From Lactobacillus sp. (GTDB taxonomy: Bacteria > Bacillota > Bacilli > Lactobacillales > Lactobacillaceae): a stretch of DNA of 14,506 nt. The stretch's first letter is position 1. Every line of letters starts with the position of its first letter. The stretch spans positions 1 to 14,506 of the forward strand of contig DMZB01000012.1 of assembly GCA_003482405.1 (NCBI GenBank), written 5' to 3'. The notes under the pieces were generated by a model, which worked only from the letters and a program-made list of their open reading frames with translations, ran no database searches and had not been told where the DNA came from. A program made the translations under genes and the position numbers. Positions 6,037 to 13,306 of the stretch are shown piece after piece.

Positions 6037-6237
6037 TCACCAAATTTCCTGTCCAGTTGCGGGGGTGTCCCAATCTTTAAGATCCTTGAGTTGTCGATAG
6101 CTTTCAGGTGTTCCTTTATAGTCCGCATACTTTTCTGATAGTGTCTGGGTAATTGGCTCTAGTTCGACGACTGTTTTACCATTTAATTTCTTTGTTTTAA
6201 TTTTTATATTGTCACCGATCTTTAGATTAGCCACCAT
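6037..6237 (-). CDS. MazE/AbrB-like antitoxin, orphan
   Basis: The 66-residue product begins MVANLKIGDNIKI and continues with NGKTVVELEPI, the second half of an AbrB/MazE swapped-hairpin domain. An acidic tail ends DWDTPATGQEIW, the kind of C-terminus that MazE proteins insert into MazF. It is shorter than typical MazE (about 80 residues) because the first strand with the K-W-G-N-S-type motif is missing, so DNA binding may be weakened. The ATG at 6237 follows AAGGTGG; in-frame GTG codons lie just upstream. It has its own good promoter (6258-6286). The adjacent toxin is only a C-terminal scar, so the antitoxin stands alone. It could still neutralise a related toxin elsewhere (inference). The assignment rests on the context and the C-terminus as much as on the short N-terminal domain. 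Confidence 0.62.
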   Translation of the reverse strand: MVANLKIGDNIKIKTKKLNGKTVVELEPITQTLSEKYADYKGTPESYRQLKDLKDWDTPATGQEIW

Positions 6238-6257
6238 GCTCACCACCTTTTTAGCGA

Positions 6258-6286
6258 AGTATAAACGTCCGTTTAGCCTTTGACAA
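6258..6286 (-). promoter_or_regulatory. Promoter of the mazE-like gene with inverted repeat
   Basis: On the minus strand TTGTCA (6286-6281) and TATACT (6263-6258) are 17 bases apart, a near-consensus promoter giving a short leader. TAAACG-TC-CGTTTA (6262-6275) is a 6+2+6 inverted repeat in the spacer touching the -10 box, placed as an autoregulatory operator would be. Confidence 0.72.
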
Positions 6287-6382
6287 AAGATAAATTATAT
6301 CAAACATCATTTGAGATGTTGTTAGATTGACTTTGCGGTCTTGAACCAGGATGATAATAGACAACTTGGGGAGGCCATGCCT

Positions 6383-6877
6383 ATGAACATAAAAATTTCG
6401 ATTCGTCCGTTTACAGATGCAGATGCAACAGAAACGGCCGCGATGGTGAAGGATGTTTTGCTGACGGTTAACATTAAGGATTATGGTAAAACATTGATGT
6501 TGAAGACGGCCGCAGAGCACGATGCAAGGCATCTTCGTGAGATGGCCCATTACACCGACTTTTACGTGGCCGTGAACGAATCCAATAAGATTGTTGGTTG
6601 TGGTGGGATTAGCAATTATTGGGATGTGCCGCAAGAAGCCATCATCTTGACGGTGTTCGTTGATCGGCATCAACAGCATGCAGGCATCGGCCATCAAATC
6701 ATGGCTCAATTAATGCGTGATCCAGTATTTCTACGGTCTAAACGAATTGAGATTCCGGCTGCAGTCAGTGCGGTACCGTTTTATCAACAGTTTGGGTTTA
6801 ACTATAAGAACGGTCATTCAAAGCCAGATGACGAAGGCCACATTCGGCTGGAACTGCATCGAACAGTGACACAATGA
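6383..6877 (+). CDS. GNAT-family N-acetyltransferase
   Basis: The 164-residue protein has the GNAT fold order: N-terminal SIRPFTDADATETAAMV, a central strand pair (FYVAVNESNKIVGCGGI, 60-76), the ILTVFVDRHQQHAGIGHQIM segment and a late PFYQQFGF (C-terminal acceptor region). The Q/R-x-x-G-x-G/A pyrophosphate loop for acetyl-CoA is Gln98-His-Ala-Gly101-Ile-Gly103. It transfers an acetyl group to an amine on an unknown small molecule or protein in the cytoplasm. I start at ATG 6383 because GGGGAGG lies eight bases upstream of it, while the in-frame ATG at 6377 is too close to that site. It shares a bidirectional terminator with the converging S41 peptidase gene. It looks monocistronic; the gap to the mazE-like promoter is short and no clear promoter was identified. 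Confidence 0.88.
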   Translation: MNIKISIRPFTDADATETAAMVKDVLLTVNIKDYGKTLMLKTAAEHDARHLREMAHYTDFYVAVNESNKIVGCGGISNYWDVPQEAIILTVFVDRHQQHAGIGHQIMAQLMRDPVFLRSKRIEIPAAVSAVPFYQQFGFNYKNGHSKPDDEGHIRLELHRTVTQ

Positions 6878-6886
6878 AACTCGACC

Positions 6887-6924
6887 AAAAACGTGAACCC
6901 CTTCAAAACGGAGTTCACGTTTTT
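6887..6924. terminator. Bidirectional terminator between GNAT and S41 peptidase genes
   Basis: AAAAACGTGAAC (6887-6898) pairs with GTTCACGTTTTT (6913-6924), with two more G-C pairs towards the loop after one mismatch. A-rich and T-rich flanks serve both converging genes, which end at 6877 and 6927. Confidence 0.85.
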
Positions 6925-6926
6925 GC

Positions 6927-8162
6927 TTATTGGATCAGTTTTGTTAAAACGTAATTTAAGTCAACGTCCGACATCAACATGTCAGGCGTCCACGGAATAT
7001 GAATGTCTGGAGCATAGCCAATGTTATCAACGCCTTTGCCCTGATCAATGGCGGTTGTACGCGTTGTGGGATACCAAAATTCGAAATCAGGGAAGACCTC
7101 TGCTGCAACGTTTGCGTAATCAATGATGCCGGCTGAGTTGCGTCCGACGATAGTGACTTTGGGAGATGCACTGACAATGTGAATAAAATTGTCGCCTGAA
7201 CTGCCGCAGTAGCGGTCACAAAGCACATAAACGTGTTCTGGTTTTTTATGTCCGGTTATGTCAGTCTCGTCATCAGGATCATCGGCAAAATATGCCAAAC
7301 CGGCTCCCATGTGCATTTTTAGATTAGACAAGATTGTATCTAGAAACGTTTGCTCACTAGCGTCGTCCTTAACAGCAAATTCTTCAAAGATGTGCCGACG
7401 GTTCCTTAAATTTGTCGGCGTGTAATTTGTTTCCTGAACAACATCTGGATCCAGGTGCTCGAAGAGTGCGTCCAAGGTTGTATCAACGGGAAATAACCAG
7501 TTTAACAGTGGATAGTAGACATTGTCAGAACCACCACCGTTTTTACGCACATCAATGATCAGATTGTCTAGGTGTGAAAGGTCGGCACCATGTTGCTTCA
7601 ACAATTGGTTCATTGGAATTGTGCTAGCAAAATCGTCGAGTGTTAGTAGGCCAGTAGTATTGGACAATGCGTGATACTTGTGACGAGGAGTCGCGGAGGT
7701 TCGTTGCTGAAGTTTGATTGGTATGACAGAACCATCCGACAGCGTGACTTGTTGTGCCTTTCGCAGAATTGACGACCATTCTTGATGTTCAATGGACGAG
7801 TCTAATCGCCGTTTAAATTGCTCGGCAAGATCTTCAATTGGCTGTCGATCAATAGCAATAATCTGAGCACCAACCGGTATTTTGTTATCATACGTCGTCA
7901 CAACATACAGCGAATTTTGATAACGTTGTGTGAGAAAGGGCATTCGCAACTCAGTTTGTTTGGGTGAGTAAAGGTAACAATGATGGTCTCTAAAGTCGGC
8001 TAGGTAATCTTCAATGACATCACTTAATTGATTGATGTCGAGAACATTCGTGATTTGCTGTCGAAAAAAATTCGGTCGATCCCAGTCCTTCTTATCCATA
8101 AAGCCGGCATAGTCGTGGTGCATAATTGTAACAATACGATCAAAAATATCTAAATTAGTCAT
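6927..8162 (-). CDS. S41-family (C-terminal processing-like) serine peptidase, cytoplasmic
   Basis: The 411-residue protein follows the S41 pattern. It has a helical N-terminal domain, a PDZ-like segment (PVGAQIIAIDRQPIEDL, about 96-112), the core strand LDNLIIDVRKNGGGSDN (198-214), and the nucleophile motif CDRYCGSSGDNF (315-326), where Ser322 or its neighbour Ser321 would be catalytic. The GRNSAGI turn near 340-346 is the next conserved block. It is unusual in lacking a signal peptide or membrane anchor, whereas CtpA-type enzymes are exported, so it probably acts inside the cell. I use the ATG at 8162 (AGAGGTG upstream) rather than the in-frame GTG at 8171 that is part of that ribosome site. 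It is divergent from the Rgg-type regulator at 8248, and control by that protein is a reasonable guess. Substrate unknown. Confidence 0.82.
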   Translation of the reverse strand: MTNLDIFDRIVTIMHHDYAGFMDKKDWDRPNFFRQQITNVLDINQLSDVIEDYLADFRDHHCYLYSPKQTELRMPFLTQRYQNSLYVVTTYDNKIPVGAQIIAIDRQPIEDLAEQFKRRLDSSIEHQEWSSILRKAQQVTLSDGSVIPIKLQQRTSATPRHKYHALSNTTGLLTLDDFASTIPMNQLLKQHGADLSHLDNLIIDVRKNGGGSDNVYYPLLNWLFPVDTTLDALFEHLDPDVVQETNYTPTNLRNRRHIFEEFAVKDDASEQTFLDTILSNLKMHMGAGLAYFADDPDDETDITGHKKPEHVYVLCDRYCGSSGDNFIHIVSASPKVTIVGRNSAGIIDYANVAAEVFPDFEFWYPTTRTTAIDQGKGVDNIGYAPDIHIPWTPDMLMSDVDLNYVLTKLIQ

Positions 8163-8235
8163 TTTGCTCACCTCTGTTTGTTATTACGGATAGTGTAGCC
8201 AAACGAAGATGGATGATGTTAGCCAGTTTGTCTTG

Positions 8236-8241
8236 TATACT
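8236..8241 (+). promoter_or_regulatory. -10 box of the Rgg-type gene, abutting its start codon
   Basis: TATACT (8236-8241) ends six bases before the ATG at 8248. Transcription would start at or next to the A of the ATG, giving a leaderless or near-leaderless mRNA. No good -35 is seen at 16-18 bases. It is part of TTGTATACTG (8233-8242), identical to ten bases of the GntR 1 operator region (1807-1816). Confidence 0.5.
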
Positions 8242-8247
8242 GGACAT

Positions 8248-9165
8248 ATGAAGAAAATAAATTTTGGTTTAATGTGTCGGCAAATTCGCGTAAGTAAAGG
8301 ACTGTCACAAAAGGAAGTTTACCTTGGGGTGATGTCGCGTTCCTATTATGCGGCGTTTGAACACGGAGACTACAATATTTCTGCTGAAAAACTGATTGCC
8401 GTTGTTGCTAACCTTCGACTGACGATGGCCGAGTTTATGTTTATTGCACGTGGGGACCAGTCCAGTGCACCCGATCAATTACGATATCAGATTTATGTGT
8501 TGTACAACCGTTGGAACCTCGACGAATTGATGGCTATTTTTGAGCGTTATCGTCACAGTGATGACCAATTACAACGGTTCAATGCGATACTTGCATACGC
8601 CTTGGTCTATATCACGAGTAATCATTCGTTAAAGATGAATACGGCGCCGATTGATGAATTGCGACTGTATTTTACGAATTTAAAAACATGGACTTTGTCA
8701 GATGCAGAAACTGCAAGTATCTTGTTATCGTTGTTCCACGTTCAGCCAGTTCAAGAAGGGCAGCATATTTTCGATGAAATCGTCTCAACAATCCATCGCT
8801 TTACGGCGTTGTATGACCGGGCGAATGATTTAGCCAGCACTTTGGCAAATGCTTATTTGGATTGGTTGCAGACTTTATTAATAGAACACCATTATCAGTT
8901 GGCACATGAGTGTATCGCTCAAATGGAAACAGAAACGATGTTTGATCAGAATATGGAAGCAGTCGTTATCCGTCGTCTGGCCGATATTTTGGTACGGTTG
9001 TACGATGATTATCCGCAGGCCAAACGTGACGGGGATAACTTATTGAACTGGTTAACGGCTTTACGTTACGGGCAAGCAAACATGCTGATAGCCATTTTTG
9101 AAGTACATAAATTACGTGGGCAAACACATTACGAGGGACATTCTGCGCGGAAGTCGGCACACTAA
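8248..9165 (+). CDS. Rgg/GadR/MutR-type transcriptional regulator
   Basis: The 305-residue protein opens with an XRE-type helix-turn-helix (MCRQIRVSKGLSQKEVYLGVMSRSYYAAFEHGDYNIS, about residues 9-45). A long all-helical C-terminal region of TPR-like repeats follows, the layout of Rgg-family regulators that bind short hydrophobic peptides. Length matches the family (about 280-310). I start at ATG 8248, where the Rgg N-terminus normally begins; an in-frame ATG at 8209 would add 13 unrelated residues. Neither start has a clear ribosome site, and the -10 box just before 8248 suggests leaderless expression. The divergent S41 peptidase gene is the likeliest nearby target. I looked for an adjacent short hydrophobic pheromone gene and did not find one in the flanks. 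Confidence 0.85.
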   Translation: MKKINFGLMCRQIRVSKGLSQKEVYLGVMSRSYYAAFEHGDYNISAEKLIAVVANLRLTMAEFMFIARGDQSSAPDQLRYQIYVLYNRWNLDELMAIFERYRHSDDQLQRFNAILAYALVYITSNHSLKMNTAPIDELRLYFTNLKTWTLSDAETASILLSLFHVQPVQEGQHIFDEIVSTIHRFTALYDRANDLASTLANAYLDWLQTLLIEHHYQLAHECIAQMETETMFDQNMEAVVIRRLADILVRLYDDYPQAKRDGDNLLNWLTALRYGQANMLIAIFEVHKLRGQTHYEGHSARKSAH

Positions 9166-9190
9166 AAATCGTAGATGCAAACAAAAATAA

Positions 9191-9218
9191 GGATGCCTCG
9201 ATATAATACGAGACGTCC
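9191..9218 (-). terminator. Terminator of the flavodoxin gene
   Basis: GGATGCCTCG (9191-9200) pairs with CGAGACGTCC (9209-9218), with one mismatch and one G-U pair. On the minus strand TTATTTTTG follows. It lies 35 bases past the flavodoxin stop and just after the end of the converging Rgg-type gene. Confidence 0.6.
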
Positions 9219-9252
9219 CTATAAAATGTCGGACAAGGTCCAAAGATACTAT

Positions 9253-9684
9253 TTAGTTTTTGGTCAGCATATCTTGAGCAAATGTCTTAACTGCTTGAAC
9301 TTGATCAGGTTTTAAAGTGACATCTTTTTTGGCGCCGATCATTCCTTTACCACCCATCATTTGATGGAAATGGCCGATTACTGGGATGCCTTTTTTGTCA
9401 GCCAGTTTAGTTAGCGACTTGTCAGCTGGCGTCTCTGGACCACCGGAAGTGGTAAAAATGGCGATGTGTTTGACCTTAGCTGCATCTAAGCCAGATATAA
9501 AGGCACTTAATGTTTTATCTGGACGCAGCATGTATGTGCCACCGCCGACAAAGAGTACATCCACTGGGTCGGCCGGCAGTGGTGTGTCGATTTTTTCAGC
9601 TGGAGCATCAACAACAGCCGAAATTTGTTCGGCGAATGCTTCGGTATTGCCATTACGACTTTGATAACGAATTGCAATTGTCAT
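9253..9684 (-). CDS. Flavodoxin-family protein
   Basis: The 143-residue protein has the flavodoxin layout. It starts AIRYQSRNGNTEAFAEQI, where SRNGNTE (residues 9-15) is the FMN-phosphate loop after the first strand. FVGGGTYMLRPDKTL (about 45-59) holds the 50s loop, and FTTSGGPETPADKSL (about 77-91) is the loop over the isoalloxazine ring. It would bind FMN and carry electrons or reduce quinone-like substrates in the cytoplasm; the partner is unknown. GGAGG precedes the ATG at 9684, and a strong promoter lies 35-64 bases upstream. It is divergent from the aldo/keto reductase pseudogene, another redox protein, with the two promoters in one 278-base gap. It could alternatively be a flavodoxin-like NADPH-dependent reductase; the short length favours a simple flavodoxin. 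Confidence 0.85.
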   Translation of the reverse strand: MTIAIRYQSRNGNTEAFAEQISAVVDAPAEKIDTPLPADPVDVLFVGGGTYMLRPDKTLSAFISGLDAAKVKHIAIFTTSGGPETPADKSLTKLADKKGIPVIGHFHQMMGGKGMIGAKKDVTLKPDQVQAVKTFAQDMLTKN

Positions 9685-9719
9685 ATTAAATCCTCCAAAT
9701 TCAATCTAATGTTAGTTTT

Positions 9720-9748
9720 AGTATAGGTAGTGTAGAAAACGTTTGCAA
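9720..9748 (-). promoter_or_regulatory. Flavodoxin gene promoter
   Basis: On the minus strand TTGCAA (9748-9743) and TATACT (9725-9720) are separated by 17 bases, each 5/6 or better to consensus at key positions. This gives a leader of about 30 bases with GGAGG before the ATG. Confidence 0.72.
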
Positions 9749-9899
9749 GACGTGCTAACCGTAGTTACGTTCAGGTGCGTACTTTTCATCTAACGACAGA
9801 CTGCTACACTATCCTATGTAGGTAGTTGCGCTAACAAACGAGTTTTTCGAGTAGAAGATCCGTTTGAAATCGACACAATCGTCAGTGAGTATGAGAAAT

Positions 9900-9927
9900 C
9901 TGACAGTGGTCGTCAGAAAATTATGAT
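9900..9927 (+). promoter_or_regulatory. Aldo/keto reductase promoter
   Basis: CTGACA (9900-9905) and TATGAT (9922-9927), 16 bases apart, each match consensus at 5 of 6. CTGAC and GTCAG (9900-9904, 9911-9915) form a small inverted repeat around the -35 box, a possible regulator site. Confidence 0.62.
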
Positions 9928-9962
9928 AAAGTTGATTTGAAAAATCACTTAGGAGGCAAACC

Positions 9963-10943
9963 ATGCAATATCGCACATTAGGTAAGACTGGCTTTAAAGT
10001 CAGTGAAGTTTCATTAGGTACGTGGCAACTTGGCGGTAAATGGGGCGATCCATTTAACGAAAAGGATGCCCTTGACACGTTGGAGGCCGCGTATGATGCC
10101 GGCGTTAACTTCTTTGACACCGCGGACATTTACCAAGATGGTGCTAGCGAAAAGGCTATCGGCAAATTTCTGAAGGGCAAAGAAGACAAGGTTCATGTTT
10201 CGACGAAGATTGGCCGCAAACTAGATCCACATGTTGCAGAAGGGTACACCAAAGAAAACATCGACAAGTTTGTTGACGAATGTTTGACGAACATGGGTGT
10301 TGACAGTTTGGACAACGTTTTGTTGCACTGCCCGCCAACAGCCGTTTATTACAATCCGGAAGTGTGGTTTGAATTGGACAACCTGAAGAAGGCCGGCAAG
10401 ATTCAAAACTACGGTGTCAGTGTTGAAAAGGTTGAGGAAGCCATTAAAGCGCTGAGTTACAACATTTCAACGGTTGAGATCATCTTCAACATGTTCCGTT
10501 TGCGCCCAGCAGATTTGTTCTTCAAACTTGCTAAGGAACAAAACGTCGGCATCTTGGCACGGGTTCCACTGGCGTCAGGGTTACTGTCAGGCAAGTACAC
10601 TGCTGATACGAAGTTTGGTAAAAACGATCACCGCTCGTACAACCGTGATGGCTCCGCGTTTGATAAGGGTGAGACCTTCTCTGGCGTTGACTACATGACT
10701 GGTGTGAAGGCTACCGACGAGCTGAAGGAGCGTTTAGGCTCTGACAACTTGGCACAAACGGCTTTGCGGTGAATTTTGATGTTCCCTGCTGTTTCAACAG
10801 TTATTCCAGGCGCGTCAAACCCACAACAAATTGACCGCAACGTCAGTGCCGCCGATGCACCTGCATTGACGCATGACCAGATGCTGGTTGTTTACGATGT
10901 TTACAACAAGTACATTAAGAATCCAGTAGAGTATTTGTGGTAA
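9963..10943 (+). pseudogene. Aldo/keto reductase with an in-frame TGA stop
   Basis: An AGGAGG site precedes a 327-codon frame that is continuous except for TGA at codon 270 (10770-10772). Before it: TLGKTGFKVSEVSLGTWQLGG, then the catalytic tetrad of the family, Asp52 and Tyr57 (FFDTADIYQDGASE), Lys82 (VSTKIG) and His122 (LLHCPP), and the barrel segments to QTALR. After it the same frame continues ILMFPAVSTVIPGASNPQQI, with DRN and a plausible C-terminus ending VEYLW and TAA at 10941-10943. The IPGASNPQQI block is the NADPH-binding C-terminal motif of AKRs, and family members have Trp at the stop position, so a TGG to TGA change explains the break. The truncated 269-residue product would lack the cofactor loop and last helices and is probably inactive. 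Everything else is intact, so the mutation is recent, or a sequencing error. Confidence 0.88.
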
Positions 10944-10995
10944 AAATATCTAAAATGTCCGTTTTTGATTTCGGACAATAACAAAATGTGAGCAA

Positions 10996-11023
10996 GGCGG
11001 ACGATCTTTGTCCGTCTTTTTTT
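10996..11023 (+). terminator. Terminator after the aldo/keto reductase gene
   Basis: GGCGGAC (10996-11002) pairs with GTCCGTC (11010-11016), one G-U pair, followed by seven T (11017-11023). A second hairpin, TGTCCG/CGGACA (10956-10961, 10972-10977), lies just upstream and lacks a T-run. Confidence 0.78.
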
Positions 11024-11056
11024 ATCGGTTAGGTAATAGAAAACATTAAAGGAACG

Positions 11057-11090
11057 AAAAACGGTCACTTTTTGATTCGAGTGACCGTTT
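11057..11090 (-). terminator. Terminator of the permease-dehydrogenase operon
   Basis: AAACGGTCACT (11059-11069) and AGTGACCGTTT (11080-11090) form a perfect 11-bp stem with a ten-base loop, nine bases past the dehydrogenase stop. The minus-strand side ends in TTTTTCG. The plus-strand side (GTTTCTC) is weaker. Confidence 0.82.
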
Positions 11091-11099
11091 CTCAGTAAT

Positions 11100-12098
11100 T
11101 TATTTCGTAACAATATTTTTATTCGTGCCCGTTTCAACAGTTTCGTGGAAGTTATCAAAGCTGATTGAGATCATGTCCTCAAGCGCAGGTTCCGTGAATG
11201 AGCCAACGTGAGGTGTAATGAGAACCTTGGGGTATAAGCCAACTAGCTCACGAACGTCCTGGTTTGGCACATCGGAAAGTGAGCTAAACTCGTGTCCCAT
11301 GATATTGGATTCGTCCATTGTCACGTCAGCGCCGTATGATTGGATGTCGTCATTCTTGATTGCGCTGATGATTGCTTTCGTGTCTGCCAATTCACCACGC
11401 GCCGTGTTGATGAGGATACCGGAAGCTTTCATTTTCGAGAGAAAATCAGCGTTGATCAGATTGTCATTTTGACCAGGGAAGTATGGCACATGCACGGAAA
11501 CAATATCGCTTTGGCTGAGTAAATTATCCAAATCAGTGAATTCAACGTATTGTTTGGCATATTCAGACGGATATGGATCGTATCCGAGTACCTTTGCGCC
11601 AAGTCCCTTATACAGTTTGGCTTCTGTAGCACCGATTCGGCCAGTTCCAACAATACCCACTGTTGCGTTGTGAATTTCACCACTGAAAACATCAGGGAGC
11701 ACTTTGAAGTTTCCGCTAGTCGTGCGCACGATGTCGACATTTAAATGACGGTATAAATTCATTCCCAAACTGAGTGCCAGTTCGGCCACAGCAAATGGTG
11801 AATAGTTTGGTACGCGCGCAACTAAGAGGTCCAAATCTTTAGCGGCAACTAAATCGATATGGTTTACACCAACTGAGCGTGTGAACATATATTTGATGCC
11901 AAAGTCATGAAACTTTTGAAGGTTTTGTCGATCACAAACACAATTTCCACGTACCAGAACCGCGTCCATACCCTCGGCTTCATTGACGTTTTCATGTGTT
12001 AGAAACTCTGGTACAAGTTTGAGATCAAAGTTATATTTGTTCAGTTTCTCGAAGTAGGCTGTTTCGTTGGATCGAACACCGTAGCAAACGATTTTCAT
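11100..12098 (-). CDS. D-2-hydroxyacid dehydrogenase, NAD-dependent (D-lactate/D-hydroxyisocaproate type)
   Basis: The 332-residue protein has the two-domain D-2-hydroxyacid dehydrogenase layout and length. The Rossmann signature is GTGRIG at 151-156, with Asp174 at the end of the second strand, which favours NAD over NADP. The catalytic set is Arg234 (NTARGE), Glu263 (VTMDESN) and His297 (ITPHVG), at spacing matching lactobacillar D-lactate dehydrogenase. NYSPFAVAELALS (98-110) is the conserved segment preceding the hinge helix. It reduces a 2-oxo acid to the D-2-hydroxy acid; pyruvate, branched or aromatic oxo acids are possible and the sequence does not decide. The start is ATG 12098 behind AAGGAG; an in-frame ATG at 12140 lies against the permease stop and has no ribosome site. 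It is the second gene of an operon with the AEC permease (45-base gap) and ends in a strong terminator. Confidence 0.92.
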   Translation of the reverse strand: MKIVCYGVRSNETAYFEKLNKYNFDLKLVPEFLTHENVNEAEGMDAVLVRGNCVCDRQNLQKFHDFGIKYMFTRSVGVNHIDLVAAKDLDLLVARVPNYSPFAVAELALSLGMNLYRHLNVDIVRTTSGNFKVLPDVFSGEIHNATVGIVGTGRIGATEAKLYKGLGAKVLGYDPYPSEYAKQYVEFTDLDNLLSQSDIVSVHVPYFPGQNDNLINADFLSKMKASGILINTARGELADTKAIISAIKNDDIQSYGADVTMDESNIMGHEFSSLSDVPNQDVRELVGLYPKVLITPHVGSFTEPALEDMISISFDNFHETVETGTNKNIVTK

Positions 12099-12143
12099 TT
12101 TATTCTCCTTGGTTGAACCTTTTTGAAAGGTAGAATTCAAATT

Positions 12144-13217
12144 TTATTTAAAAATTCCCGCAGCATGTAAGACGCCTAGAATGGAAATCCAAATCGGCAT
12201 CATAACAACTGCACTGATCGTTGAAAGAAGTGAAGCGTTGGAAGTTAAGAGTGCTTCACGGTCATAGCTGATTGCGTAGGCGGCTGCAACCGTGGCCGTC
12301 GGTGTAGCCATCATAATAACAACAGTTGCAATCGCAACGTAGTTCAAAGTCATAATGCCGGTTGCGTTGAGGATGAGCAATATTACCAGATTCAAAAGTG
12401 GCACGATAATGACTTTGTTGAAGGAGTAGTACCAGCTAATCTTGCTTGATGCCGCTTCTTTCATCGAGATTGAACCAAGTGTACAACCAATGGCTAACCA
12501 AGCGAGCGGGGATGATAAGTTTGCCAGATATTGTAATGGTTTATACAACCAAAGTGCGGTTTGATCGATACGGAAGAAGGCGACTTTGACTGTTCCTCCC
12601 GTGGCGACACCGTTTGCTAATGCAGGTACTGTCACTTGTGGCGCCCAGCTTTGGATCATCCACAAAATCAATCCAAGAAAGGTTGCAATGACAACGGGGT
12701 TCAAAAACATCTTTTTAACATTTTTGGCTTCCATTTTTAATCCGGACATTCGGATGTACGCATAGGAGTAAAGGAAGATACGGTAGCCAATATTGAAGAT
12801 TGAACTGTAGATAACACCTTCTGCACCATAAATCGCGCCAACAATCGGAATGCCGAAGAAAGTGGTGGATCCAAACGTTGTTAAAATGGCCAACACGTCA
12901 CGTTTGTCCTTCTTAACACGAGGATACATCAATGGTGTGACAAAAATCAGCAGAACGTATACTAAGATGCCCCAAATCAACACACCCATTCCTTGGTGCA
13001 GTGATTTTGTGTCGATGGGTTGCATAAATGAGTTGAACGCTAGAGCGGCAATCGCCACGGTTAAGACGACTTTCGTCAAAACTTTACCGAAGTTCTCGCC
13101 AAACGTACCGCGTTTTCTTAAGTAGAATCCTAGAAAAATGATGAAAACTGTTGAAGTGATGGAACTAATAATAGCTTCATTTGTGAATGTTTTATAGATC
13201 GCATTTCCAATGTTCAT
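12144..13217 (-). CDS. AEC-family permease (auxin efflux carrier / malate permease type)
   Basis: The 357-residue membrane protein has about ten hydrophobic segments: roughly 16-33, 46-64, 78-98, 107-128, then a cytoplasmic KM-K-rich loop near 160, and five more towards the C-terminus. FGSTTFFGIPIVGAIYG in the fourth segment and SSPLAWLAIGCTLG in the second half are the AEC-type helix-breaking motifs. Family members in lactic acid bacteria move malate or other small carboxylates and anions. Co-transcription with a D-2-hydroxyacid dehydrogenase points to a 2-oxo or 2-hydroxy acid as substrate (inference). TAGGAG precedes the ATG at 13217. The 282-base upstream gap contains a leader, a possible promoter and two palindromes (13297-13317), then the terminator of the regulator gene. 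A charged insertion (about 195-220) between segments six and seven is a likely exposed loop. Confidence 0.88.
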   Translation of the reverse strand: MNIGNAIYKTFTNEAIISSITSTVFIIFLGFYLRKRGTFGENFGKVLTKVVLTVAIAALAFNSFMQPIDTKSLHQGMGVLIWGILVYVLLIFVTPLMYPRVKKDKRDVLAILTTFGSTTFFGIPIVGAIYGAEGVIYSSIFNIGYRIFLYSYAYIRMSGLKMEAKNVKKMFLNPVVIATFLGLILWMIQSWAPQVTVPALANGVATGGTVKVAFFRIDQTALWLYKPLQYLANLSSPLAWLAIGCTLGSISMKEAASSKISWYYSFNKVIIVPLLNLVILLILNATGIMTLNYVAIATVVIMMATPTATVAAAYAISYDREALLTSNASLLSTISAVVMMPIWISILGVLHAAGIFK

Positions 13218-13276
13218 AAAATAACTCCTAATTAAGATGTATTAATACTAATCGTGAAATGACTATATAAATGGGA

Positions 13277-13306
13277 ATAGTAGCGATGTGTTTATTTTGT
13301 CGACAA
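13277..13306 (-). promoter_or_regulatory. Possible promoter of the permease-dehydrogenase operon
   Basis: On the minus strand TTGTCG (13306-13301) and TACTAT (13282-13277) are 18 bases apart, each 4/6 to consensus. The -35 box is half of the palindrome at 13297-13306, so operator binding would occlude it. TATAGT at 13267-13262 is an alternative -10 with no matching -35. Confidence 0.42.

Noticed and set aside
9174..9250. Short peptide gene after the Rgg-type regulator as a pheromone
   Set aside because: The ATG at 9174 lacks a ribosome site and the product is basic and polar, unlike hydrophobic Rgg-pheromones; the DNA is explained by a terminator hairpin.
9733..9748. AGAAAACGTTTGCA as a catabolite-response (cre) site at the flavodoxin promoter
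   Set aside because: It keeps the central CG and several flanking bases but misses the first T and one late position, and the bases are already used by the -35 box; too weak to call.
9809..10129. Minus-strand open frame across the aldo/keto reductase start
   Set aside because: Overlaps the reductase coding start and promoter; composition is that of an antisense frame.
10770..10772. TGA as a selenocysteine codon
   Set aside because: Family members appear to have Trp, not Cys, at this place, the residue is not catalytic, and no selenocysteine hairpin is visible just after it.
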